A DNA stretch of 64,000 nt from Pelomonas sp. Root1444. GTDB taxonomy: Bacteria > Pseudomonadota > Gammaproteobacteria > Burkholderiales > Burkholderiaceae_C. The notes under the pieces are model-generated. The model did not search any database and was not told where the DNA came from. It saw only the letters and a program-made list of their open reading frames with translations. Within the stretch, counting starts at the first letter, position 1. Every line of letters begins with the position of its first letter. The stretch covers positions 241,089 to 305,088 of the forward strand of contig NZ_LMFP01000011.1 in assembly GCF_001426885.1 (NCBI RefSeq), written 5' to 3'. The position numbers and the translations under genes were made by a program. This document shows positions 1 to 7,231 of the stretch, one piece after another.

Positions 1-11
1 AACCTGCGCCC

Positions 12-581
12 TCACCCCTCCCGATCCCAGACCACGCCCTCCTCCGTCAGCATCGCATCCAGCGCCACGTCCAGCGGGCTGGGCTTGAGCAGCGGCAGGA
101 AGCCATGCGCATAGCCGATGCCGACGGCGGCCGGCCGGGGCCGCATCTCCGCCAGCGTCTTGTCCATGAAGCCGCCGCCATACCCCAGCCGCAGCCCGCA
201 CGGGCCGAAGCCCAGGCAGGGCACCAGCATCAACTGCGGCTGGAATTCCTCGGTGCCCTTGGGCTTGGGGATGTGGAAGGCGTCCTCCTCCATCGGGCAG
301 CCGGGGTACCAGACGTGAAAGCGCAGCGTGCCGTGCACCTTGTCGACCACCGGCAGTCCGATGCGTCGCTCGGGGTGATCCTCGCCCCAGCGGTACAGCG
401 CCGGCAGCGGGTCGAACTCGCCCTTGATGGGCCAGTAGGCACCGATGGTGGTCTCGGGCCGGCGCAGCAGCCAGACCCGCAGCACCTCCTGCAATTGCTC
501 GGCGAGGGACAGCCGGTCCGGCAGTGCCAGGCGTTGCTCGATCAGCTTGTGCCGGATCGCGGCGCGGTCGTTCGCATCCAT
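12..581 (-). CDS. 5-formyltetrahydrofolate cyclo-ligase family protein (copy 1)
   Basis: This 189-residue protein belongs to the 5-FCL/MTHFS family, which converts 5-formyl-THF to 5,10-methenyl-THF using ATP in the cytoplasm. The glycine-rich signature near the C-terminus reads LRLGYGGGFMDKTL, and the substrate-side motif GAYWPIKGEFDP is present in the N-terminal half. The ATG at 581 is chosen because it begins just before the conserved helix and leaves a short divergent gap to the TfoX-N gene at 607. An upstream in-frame extension would run into that gene. A second, more canonical copy lies at 4185-4727. The GGFMDK variant, where most members have GGYYDR or GGFYDR, suggests a divergent paralogue. 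Confidence 0.85.
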   Translation of the reverse strand: MDANDRAAIRHKLIEQRLALPDRLSLAEQLQEVLRVWLLRRPETTIGAYWPIKGEFDPLPALYRWGEDHPERRIGLPVVDKVHGTLRFHVWYPGCPMEEDAFHIPKPKGTEEFQPQLMLVPCLGFGPCGLRLGYGGGFMDKTLAEMRPRPAAVGIGYAHGFLPLLKPSPLDVALDAMLTEEGVVWDREG

Positions 582-606
582 GGCGGTGGAGCTTACATTC
601 GCCGGC

Positions 607-1011
607 ATGGATCCCTTCACCGATCTCTGCGTCGAATTGCTGTCCCCGCTCGGCCCGGTGCGCACGCGCGCGATGTTCGGCGGGCGCGGCTTCTACATCG
701 ACGGGCTGTTCGCCGCCCTCATTGCCGATGGGCAGCTGTTCCTGAAGACGGACGACGTGACGCGCGAGCGCTTCGTCGCGGCCGGCTGCGTGCCCTTCAG
801 CTTCCTCACCAAGGCCGGCGAGCGCACCGTGACGGGCTACTACCGCGCGCCCGAAGAGGCGCTGGAGTCGCCGCCGCTGATGCTGCCGTGGGCCCGGCTG
901 GCGTTCGAGGCCGCGCTGCGCGCCGCCAACGCCAAGGCGAAGAAGCCCGCCACCGGCAGAAAGTCAGCCGCCAAAAAAGCGCCGGCCAAGAAGGCCGCGG
1001 CTCGCGGTTGA
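607..1011 (+). CDS. TfoX N-terminal domain protein with lysine/alanine-rich tail
   Basis: This 134-residue protein has the TfoX N-terminal domain (about residues 5-95), with the family motif RAMFGGRGFY near the start, a FLKTDD strand and the GYYRAPEEAL segment. It lacks the C-terminal domain of full-length competence regulator TfoX/Sxy. After residue 100 it carries a basic tail of AKK/APAKK repeats like histone-H1-type tails, which suggests nucleic-acid contact, although that is inference. It is divergent from the 5-FCL gene. Its last 48 bases overlap the 3' end of the convergent DUF2917 gene. Confidence 0.85.
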   Translation: MDPFTDLCVELLSPLGPVRTRAMFGGRGFYIDGLFAALIADGQLFLKTDDVTRERFVAAGCVPFSFLTKAGERTVTGYYRAPEEALESPPLMLPWARLAFEAALRAANAKAKKPATGRKSAAKKAPAKKAAARG

Positions 1012-1257
1012 AACGGGCGGCACCAGCACTTCGAAATCCGCCGCCGGCCAGCCTTCCAGCACGGCCGTCTGGCCCGGCGCCAGCGCCACGGCCTCGCCGG
1101 CCTGCAGCCATTGGTCCTCGGCCGGCTGATCGGCGGTGCCGGACAGCGTCAGCCAGACACGGCCCTGGGCCACCGCCAGGCGGCGCGCCTCGGCGCTGCC
1201 GGCCAGGGTCAGGGCCCGGCCACCGTCCAAATGCCAAACAGATTGCGCATCACTCAT
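964..1257 (-). CDS. DUF2917 domain protein
   Basis: This 97-residue protein matches the DUF2917 family: a small cupin-like beta-rich domain with the pattern GRVWLTLSG, a later DQWLQAGEAVAL segment, and a hydrophobic end LEGWPAADFEVL. The function is unknown. It is transcribed divergently from the LysR regulator at 1348, an arrangement I recall as common in Burkholderiales, so the regulator probably controls the shared 90-base intergenic region. Its C-terminal codons overlap the TfoX-N tail on the opposite strand. Confidence 0.8.
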   Translation of the reverse strand: MSDAQSVWHLDGGRALTLAGSAEARRLAVAQGRVWLTLSGTADQPAEDQWLQAGEAVALAPGQTAVLEGWPAADFEVLVPPVSTASRGLLGRRFFGG

Positions 1258-1347
1258 GATGACTCTCCTGGGTTGATGTCAGGGATTCTGCTGAGTTCAC
1301 CCAGGGCGGTCCAATGATTGCGGCGCGCGGATTGATACTATCCACGC

Positions 1348-2295
1348 ATGAATCAACCCGTCCGCCAGAGGCCCCTCTCGATCGGCCCGCTGCGCGCCTT
1401 CGAGGCCGTCGCCCGCCTGCTGTCCTTCCGCGCGGCCGCCGACGAGCTCAGCCTGACGCAGTCGGCCATCAGCCGCCAGATCCAGTCGCTGGAGGAGGAG
1501 ATCGGCTGCGTACTGTTCCTGCGCGGCACGCGCAAGGTGGAGCTGTCCAGCGACGGCGCCCAGCTGCTGCCCACCGCGGTGGCCGTGCTGTCCCGGCTGG
1601 ACCAGACGGTGCGCCAGATCCGCCGCTCGCGCGGGCGGCGCGTCGTCAACGTCAGCACCTTCGCGTCCTTCGCCTCGCTGTGGCTGATCCCGCGCATGGA
1701 GGCCTTCCAGCGCGAGCATGCCGACATCGACATCCGCGTGTCCGCCTATGACCGCAAGGTGGACCTGGAGGATGGCGAGATCGACCTGGCCCTGCGCTAC
1801 GACGACCGCCCCTCCGTGCCGGCCGAGGCCGTGCAGCTGTTCGAGGAGCTGCTGTCCCCCGCCGTCAGCCCCTGGTACCTGCAGAACCCGCCGGCGCCGC
1901 TGAAGACCCCCGCCGACCTGGCCGGCCATGCGCTGGCCGAGGAAGACGACGCCCGCCCCAGCGCCGAGTTCCTGAGCTGGCGGCGCTGGCTGAACGAGCA
2001 GGGCGAGACCGAGCTGCAGCCGCGCCGCTGGCTGTACCTGAACTTCACCTACCAGCAGGTACAGGCCGCGCTGACCGGCCAGGGCGTGGCGCTCGCCCGC
2101 CTGCCGCTGGTGCACGAGCACCTGCAGCGCGGCGAGCTGGTGGAACCCTTCGGCAAGGGCCGCCGGCTGGGCTGCCCGTTCAGCTACTGGATGATCCTGG
2201 GCCCGAACGCCGCGCGCCGGCCTGAGGTGCAGCAGTTTGCCGACTGGGTGCGCGAGCAGGCGGCCCTCACGCGCGACCAGCTCGCCGGCGTTTGA
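1348..2295 (+). CDS. LysR-family transcriptional regulator (GcvA-like)
   Basis: This 315-residue protein has the LysR layout: an N-terminal winged HTH (about residues 14-70; FEAVARLLSFRAAADELSLT then SAISRQIQSLEEEIG) and a periplasmic-binding-protein-like effector domain. The segment VNVSTFASFASLWLIPRM and the closing FADWVREQA resemble the GcvA subgroup. The ATG at 1348 gives the usual short N-terminus before the HTH. It is divergent from DUF2917, which suggests autoregulation together with control of that gene. The ligand cannot be read from the sequence. Confidence 0.93.
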   Translation: MNQPVRQRPLSIGPLRAFEAVARLLSFRAAADELSLTQSAISRQIQSLEEEIGCVLFLRGTRKVELSSDGAQLLPTAVAVLSRLDQTVRQIRRSRGRRVVNVSTFASFASLWLIPRMEAFQREHADIDIRVSAYDRKVDLEDGEIDLALRYDDRPSVPAEAVQLFEELLSPAVSPWYLQNPPAPLKTPADLAGHALAEEDDARPSAEFLSWRRWLNEQGETELQPRRWLYLNFTYQQVQAALTGQGVALARLPLVHEHLQRGELVEPFGKGRRLGCPFSYWMILGPNAARRPEVQQFADWVREQAALTRDQLAGV

Positions 2296-2356
2296 CCCGG
2301 TTGCGCAGGCCGCCCCGCCGGCCCGAACATCCGGCATCCGTTGTCAAGGACTTCCC

Positions 2357-2506
2357 ATGGCCCTGGCCATCCAGCCGGCCGCCGCGGCCGGCTGGATGAA
2401 GCCGCTGCTGCGCAGCGCGGCCGGCAGCGGGCGGTATGTGTCGGCGCTGGTCTATTTCGGCCCGGGAGCTGTAGCGGCCCTGGACGGCCAGCGCCAGAAG
2501 GCCTAG
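2357..2506 (+). CDS. possible small protein, 49 residues
   Basis: This frame starts MALAIQPAAAAGWMK and is preceded by AAGGACTTCCC, an acceptable ribosome binding site with about 7 bases of spacing. It ends at 2506, overlapping the last bases of the convergent antiporter gene. It is not a recognised family and has no clear hydrophobic segment or motif. It may be a genuine small protein, a gene remnant, or chance in this GC-rich sequence. Confidence 0.25.
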   Translation: MALAIQPAAAAGWMKPLLRSAAGSGRYVSALVYFGPGAVAALDGQRQKA

Positions 2507-4164
2507 GCCGCGATCACGCGAGCCAACGCCTGCGCCAGCGCCTGCTGCGAACGCAGCACGTGGTTGACGCCGGCCTCCGCCAGCCACTGGGCCTCTTCCG
2601 GCGTGTGCGCCACCACCGCGCAGCGCAGCGTGGGGTTGAGCTGGCGGCCGAGCGCCAGGATGGCCGGCACGCCGCGCACGTCGGCCACGGCCATCACCAG
2701 CCAGGCCGCTTGGGCGATGTGGGCCTGCACCAGCGTCATCGCCTCGGTGGCCTCGCCCAGCACGGCGGCCTGGCCGGCATGGCGCAGCTTCTCGACGACC
2801 TCGCGGTCGCGGTCGATGACGACGAAGGGGCGGTCGCCGAGTTGCTCGCGCAGCGCCGTGCCGACGCTGCCATGGCCCACCAGCACGATCTGCCCGGCCA
2901 GCGAAGCCTCGGGCGTGTCGGCCGGCAGCTCGGCCAGCGGGTCGTCGCGCGCCTCCAGCTTGCGCGCCCAGGCGGAGCGCTTCAGCACCCAGCGCCGCAG
3001 CGGCTCCACGCCCGAGAACAGCAGCGGGTTGAGCGCGATGGACACGATGGCGCCCGCCACGATCAGGCTGGTCGCCTCCGGCGGCACCAGGCCGAGGCTC
3101 TGGCCCAGGCCCATCAGGATGAAGCTGAACTCGCCGATCTGCGCCAGGCTCACGGCCACCGTCAGCGCCGTGGACAGCGGGTAGCGCAGCAGCAGCACCA
3201 GGGCGCCGGCCGCGATGGTCTTGCCGACCAGGATGACCGCGACCGTCGCCAGCACCGCCAGCGGCTGCTCGAGGAGGATGCGCGGGTCGAACAGCATGCC
3301 GACCGCGACGAAGAACAGCACCGCGAAGGCGTCGCGCAGCGGCAGGCTCTCGTGCGCGGCGCGCTCGCTGAAGGCCGATTCGCGCAGCACCAGGCCGGCG
3401 AAGAAGGCGCCCAGTGCCACGCTGACACCGAACAGCGCCGCCGCCCCCACGGCCAGCCCCACGGCGGCGGCCACGGTGGCCAGCGTGAACAGCTCGCGCG
3501 AGCCGGTGCGGTTGACCTGCCACAGCATCCACGGCAGCAGCCGCCGGCCGGCCACCAGCATGATGGCGACGAAGGCGGCCACGGCCAGCAGCGTCGTGAC
3601 GATGGTGACGGCCAGGCTGCCGCCCGAGCTGCCCTCGCCCTTGCCGCCCAGCACCGGCATCAGCACCAGGGCCAGCACCATGGCCAGGTCTTCCACGACC
3701 AGCCAGCCCACGGCGATGCGGCCGTTGCCGCTGTGCAGCAGCTCGCGCGACTCCAGCGCGCGCAGCAGCACCACCGTGCTGGCCACCGACAGCGCGAGGC
3801 CGAACACCAGCGCCGCCGCCAGGCCCCAGCCCCACCACCCGTGCGCCAAGCCGGCGCCCATGGCGGTCGCCGCGGCCATCTGCACCAGCGCGCCGGGCAG
3901 CGCGATGCCCTTGACCGAGACCAGGTCGTGCACCGAGAAATGCAGGCCCACGCCGAACATCAGCAGCATCACGCCCACCTCCGACAGCTGCTGGGCCAGG
4001 TGCACGTCGCCGACGAAGCCGGGCGTGTGCGGCCCGATCAGCACGCCGGCCAGCAGATAGCCCACCAGCGCCGGCAACCGCGCCCATTGCGCGAGCAGGC
4101 CCAGCACCAGGGCCAGGCCGAAGGCGGCGGCCAGCGTGGAGATCAGCGTCATTCCGTCGTGCAT
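2503..4164 (-). CDS. Kef/YbaL-type monovalent cation:proton antiporter (CPA2)
   Basis: This 553-residue inner-membrane protein has about 12 membrane segments of the Na+/H+ exchanger (CPA2) fold in residues 1-390. A cytoplasmic TrkA-N/RCK domain follows from about residue 408, starting with the Rossmann signature VLVGHGSVGTAL and its terminal acidic strand FVVIDRD. Length and architecture match E. coli YbaL, and there is no KefC-type C-terminal extension. It probably exports K+ or Na+ in exchange for protons, gated by nucleotide. It starts 20 bases after the 5-FCL gene's stop on the same strand, so the two may be co-transcribed. Confidence 0.9.
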   Translation of the reverse strand: MHDGMTLISTLAAAFGLALVLGLLAQWARLPALVGYLLAGVLIGPHTPGFVGDVHLAQQLSEVGVMLLMFGVGLHFSVHDLVSVKGIALPGALVQMAAATAMGAGLAHGWWGWGLAAALVFGLALSVASTVVLLRALESRELLHSGNGRIAVGWLVVEDLAMVLALVLMPVLGGKGEGSSGGSLAVTIVTTLLAVAAFVAIMLVAGRRLLPWMLWQVNRTGSRELFTLATVAAAVGLAVGAAALFGVSVALGAFFAGLVLRESAFSERAAHESLPLRDAFAVLFFVAVGMLFDPRILLEQPLAVLATVAVILVGKTIAAGALVLLLRYPLSTALTVAVSLAQIGEFSFILMGLGQSLGLVPPEATSLIVAGAIVSIALNPLLFSGVEPLRRWVLKRSAWARKLEARDDPLAELPADTPEASLAGQIVLVGHGSVGTALREQLGDRPFVVIDRDREVVEKLRHAGQAAVLGEATEAMTLVQAHIAQAAWLVMAVADVRGVPAILALGRQLNPTLRCAVVAHTPEEAQWLAEAGVNHVLRSQQALAQALARVIAA

Positions 4165-4184
4165 CGGCGAGGGCTTCCTTCGGG

Positions 4185-4727
4185 TCAGTCAGGGGCGACC
4201 AGCTCGCGCTCGGTCAGGATCAGCGTCAGCGCGCGGTCATGCGCCTCGACGGCGAAATGGGTCTCGGCCCCCGACCACGCCACGCCGATGGCGGTGGCCC
4301 CGGGGTGGGCGGCCAGCCAGCGGTCGAAATAGCCGCCGCCATAGCCGAGGCGGAAGCCCTCGCGCGTGAAGCCCACGCAGGGCACGAGGACCACGTCGGG
4401 CACGGCGACCGCGCCGCTCGCCGTGGCGATGCCGCATTCGTCCTGCGCATCCGGCTCGGCGCCGTCCCAGCGGCGAAAGACCATCTCCGCCGGCTCGCGC
4501 CGCGCGAACGGCAGCGCCCGCGCATAGGGCAGGGCGCCGACGTCGAACTCTCCCGGCAGCGGCCAGTAGACGCCCAGCAGCTCGGGCTCGAGCTGGGCCA
4601 GCAGCGCATGCAGCTGCGGCAGCAGCGCCGCCTGCGCGGTCTGGAAAGCGGGGGAGGCGGCAAACGCGCGGCGCGCGGCCAGCAGCTCGCGGCGCAGCGT
4701 GGGTCGGTCGGGGTGGGCAGCACTCAT
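4185..4727 (-). CDS. 5-formyltetrahydrofolate cyclo-ligase (copy 2)
   Basis: This 180-residue protein is a canonical 5-FCL. It has an N-terminal basic helix (TLRRELLAARRAF), the folate/ATP-site segment GVYWPLPGEFD, and the C-terminal signature FRLGYGGGYFDRWL. It recycles 5-formyl-THF, an inhibitor of folate enzymes, to methenyl-THF. The ATG at 4727 is chosen because it precedes the first conserved helix; the longer upstream frame lacks similarity. In many proteobacteria this gene sits near zapA and 6S RNA, but neither was seen here. It differs from copy 1 at the active-site loop. Confidence 0.9.
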   Translation of the reverse strand: MSAAHPDRPTLRRELLAARRAFAASPAFQTAQAALLPQLHALLAQLEPELLGVYWPLPGEFDVGALPYARALPFARREPAEMVFRRWDGAEPDAQDECGIATASGAVAVPDVVLVPCVGFTREGFRLGYGGGYFDRWLAAHPGATAIGVAWSGAETHFAVEAHDRALTLILTERELVAPD

Positions 4728-4879
4728 CGTCGCAGGGCGGTCGGGGGGTGCGGCCATTACAACCCATGGAAAACCCAGGGCCGCGCGCTCCCCAGCCCTG
4801 TGGATGCCGGCAGCCCGCGCGGCGGCTCGCGCGGCCCGCCTGCGGCTATGGTCAACGCGTCGCCACCCGGGAGCTGACC

Positions 4880-6508
4880 ATGCCGACACCCCACGCCCCC
4901 TTCCATCCCATCATCTATGTGCGCGGCTACGCCATGTCGCGCGGCGAGATCGACGAGACCACGGCCGACCCGTTCTGCGGCTTCAACCTCGGCTCCACCA
5001 TGTACCGCGCCGTGCCGAGCAAGGACGAGCGGCCGCGCAAGTACGTGTTCGAGTCGCCGGTCGTGCGGCTGGCGTCGGAATACGGCTACCAGGATGTCTA
5101 CGAGGACGGCTACGACATCGTCGACGCCGAGTGGGAGGCCGACTCCATGGGCAAGCCCACCAGCAACAAGCTCGGCAGCCGCAGCATCGTCATCTACCGC
5201 TATTACGACGCCGCCTCCTCCTACCTCGGCAGCGGCAAGACGCCGGAGATCGAGGACTTCGCCCGCGGCCTGTCCCAGCTCGTCGCCCGCGTGCGCGACC
5301 TGGTCTGCAAGAACCCCGACAACGGCATCGCGCCGGCGGACTTCCGCTGCTACCTCGTCGCGCATTCGATGGGCGGCCTGGTCTGCCGCGCCTTCCTGCA
5401 GAACCCCGCGCTGGACACCGCGAAGGTCGTCAAGCATGTCGACAAGTTCTTCACCTACGCGACGCCGCACAACGGCATCGACGTGATGGGGCAGAACATC
5501 CCGTCCTGGCTGAGCCTGAACGACATCTCCAACTTCGACCGCGACCAGCGCATGCCGGCCTACCTGGACCTGGCCGCCGCCGCCAAGAAGCACAAGCGGG
5601 TGGACCTCATCCCCGAGGCGCGCTTCCCGTCGCGCCGCGTGTTCACGCTGGTGGGCAGCAACCGCATGGACTACGAAGCCGCCGCCGGCATGTCGCGCGC
5701 CTTCGTCGGCCATGGCAGCGACGGGCTGGTCAAGATCGAGAACGCCACGCTGTGCGGCCTGGACGGCAAGGGCAACATCACCGAGCAGTGCGCCAAGGCC
5801 TTCGTCTACCGCGCGCACTCAGGCTATTTCGGCATCGTCAACAGCGAGGAGGGCTTCCAGAACCTGGCCCGCTTCCTGTTCGGCGACGTGCGCGTGGACC
5901 TGTGGCTGGAGATCGACGACATCCGCCTGCCCGACGCGGTCCAGAAGGAGGCCGACGCGGGCCGCGCCGTCAACGCGCTGTACCAGATCGAAGTGCTGGC
6001 CTCGCCGCGCGGCAAGCTCTGGTACCTCACCAGGCGCACGTCCGAGGAGGACTCCGTCGCCTGCGTCTCGCACGCCGACTGGCAGAAGACTTCGAGCCTG
6101 TACCTCAGCAGCGTCTTCCTCGCCAACTGGGCCAAGGTCAACAAGCACCGCCGCTCCCTGGCCTACGGCATGACGCTGGGCGTGCGCGTGCCCGACTACG
6201 AGATCGAGAAGCGCCTGTGGCTGAGCGAGCACTTCGAGGGCGGCTACCTGTTCCGCAACGCGCTGATCCTGGAGATGGTGCCGCCGGTGAAGGAGGGCGA
6301 TGCCTGGAAGGTCAAGTACGCCTGGCAGGACGCCGGCGTGTCCATGGCCGACACCGAGATCGCGGCGGTCCAGCTCAAGTCGGGCCGCATCGAGGTCAGC
6401 GTGCCCTTCGACAGCAGCACGGTGGCCGCCAACGGCAAGATGAAGCCCACCAACCCCGGCATCCGCGGCCGGCTGCGCTTCGTGATCGAGGGCTGGAACC
6501 TGGGTTGA
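4880..6508 (+). CDS. alpha/beta-hydrolase with lipase box, PGAP1-like
   Basis: This 542-residue protein has an N-terminal alpha/beta-hydrolase domain. It begins with the strand FHPIIYVRGYA and carries the nucleophile elbow VAHSMGG (Ser163), followed by the FFTYATPHNG loop typical of PGAP1-like and LipA-like hydrolases. The catalytic His probably lies in VYRAHSGYF near residue 315. The C-terminal 200 residues (FLFGDVRVDLWLEIDDI onwards) form a beta-rich domain I do not recognise. No signal peptide is evident, so it is probably cytoplasmic. The ATG at 4880 starts right at the conserved strand. Substrate unknown. Confidence 0.8.
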   Translation: MPTPHAPFHPIIYVRGYAMSRGEIDETTADPFCGFNLGSTMYRAVPSKDERPRKYVFESPVVRLASEYGYQDVYEDGYDIVDAEWEADSMGKPTSNKLGSRSIVIYRYYDAASSYLGSGKTPEIEDFARGLSQLVARVRDLVCKNPDNGIAPADFRCYLVAHSMGGLVCRAFLQNPALDTAKVVKHVDKFFTYATPHNGIDVMGQNIPSWLSLNDISNFDRDQRMPAYLDLAAAAKKHKRVDLIPEARFPSRRVFTLVGSNRMDYEAAAGMSRAFVGHGSDGLVKIENATLCGLDGKGNITEQCAKAFVYRAHSGYFGIVNSEEGFQNLARFLFGDVRVDLWLEIDDIRLPDAVQKEADAGRAVNALYQIEVLASPRGKLWYLTRRTSEEDSVACVSHADWQKTSSLYLSSVFLANWAKVNKHRRSLAYGMTLGVRVPDYEIEKRLWLSEHFEGGYLFRNALILEMVPPVKEGDAWKVKYAWQDAGVSMADTEIAAVQLKSGRIEVSVPFDSSTVAANGKMKPTNPGIRGRLRFVIEGWNLG

Positions 6509-6517
6509 GCGCGCGGC

Positions 6518-7090
6518 TCAGCGGCGGGGGCGGCGCCTCGCCAGCACGGCCGCGCCGGCCAGCAGCAACGCCCAGCTCGCCGGCTCCGGCACGGCGCTGA
6601 TCTGGAAGACGAAGCTGTGGTCGCGGTAGTTCAGGTCGCCGCCGCCTTCCAGGTCTTCGAAGGCGACATGGGTGCCGGCCGGCACCAGCGCGTCGCCCGC
6701 ATAGGTGGACGCCCAGGCGTGGTTGACGCCATCGCTGTTCAGCGCCGGGTCGCTGTAGAAGCGCACGCCGCTGCCGTCGATGTCGATGAAGAAGACCAGG
6801 CTGTCGCCCGCCGCCACCGTGCCCAGCACGAAGCTGTCGCCATAGGCGCTGCCGTGGTTGCTCAGGCCGATGGCGCCGTCGACACCGTTGATGCGCGCGC
6901 CCAGCAGGTTGGTGAGGCCGCCGGCCTGGCCGGTATAGAAGGCCTTGAGCTGGCCGCTGGCCGCGGCGACGAAGCTGGTGGCCGGCGCTGGCGTGCCGGG
7001 CGTCGGGTAGACCTCCGGGTCGGCGTGGGCGGCCAGGCTGAACAGCAGCGCGGCGGCCGCCAGGGCCAGGCGTTGGGCGGGGCTCTTCAT
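6518..7090 (-). CDS. PEP-CTERM sorting domain protein
   Basis: This 190-residue exported protein has an N-terminal Sec signal peptide (KSPAQRLALAAAALLFSLAAHA). Its C-terminal tripartite sorting signal consists of VPEP, a hydrophobic helix (ASWALLLAGAAVLA) and the basic end RRRPRR. Exosortase recognises this signal in exopolysaccharide-producing bacteria. The middle part is a beta-rich domain with FFIDIDGSG and an acidic patch, resembling DUF4114-like domains. It is convergent with the hydrolase gene, with only 9 bases between stops. No exosortase is seen in the window. Confidence 0.85.
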   Translation of the reverse strand: MKSPAQRLALAAAALLFSLAAHADPEVYPTPGTPAPATSFVAAASGQLKAFYTGQAGGLTNLLGARINGVDGAIGLSNHGSAYGDSFVLGTVAAGDSLVFFIDIDGSGVRFYSDPALNSDGVNHAWASTYAGDALVPAGTHVAFEDLEGGGDLNYRDHSFVFQISAVPEPASWALLLAGAAVLARRRPRR

Positions 7091-7231
7091 CGGCGCTCTC
7101 CTCGTCGGTGGGCCGCGAGGGTAGAGGCGCCGCGGCCGGGTCGCCAGCCCCTAGCTCGTGGCGAACGGCAAAGTGCGTGTGAGGGACAAGGGCCCTGGGT
7201 TAAATTGGCCCGCTTGGTAGTGGCGGTAGGC

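Noticed and set aside
2341-4332. 663-codon plus-strand frame opposite the antiporter gene
   Set aside because: The product is Arg/His/Gln-rich without membrane segments or motifs, while the minus strand encodes a full CPA2 antiporter with RCK domain.
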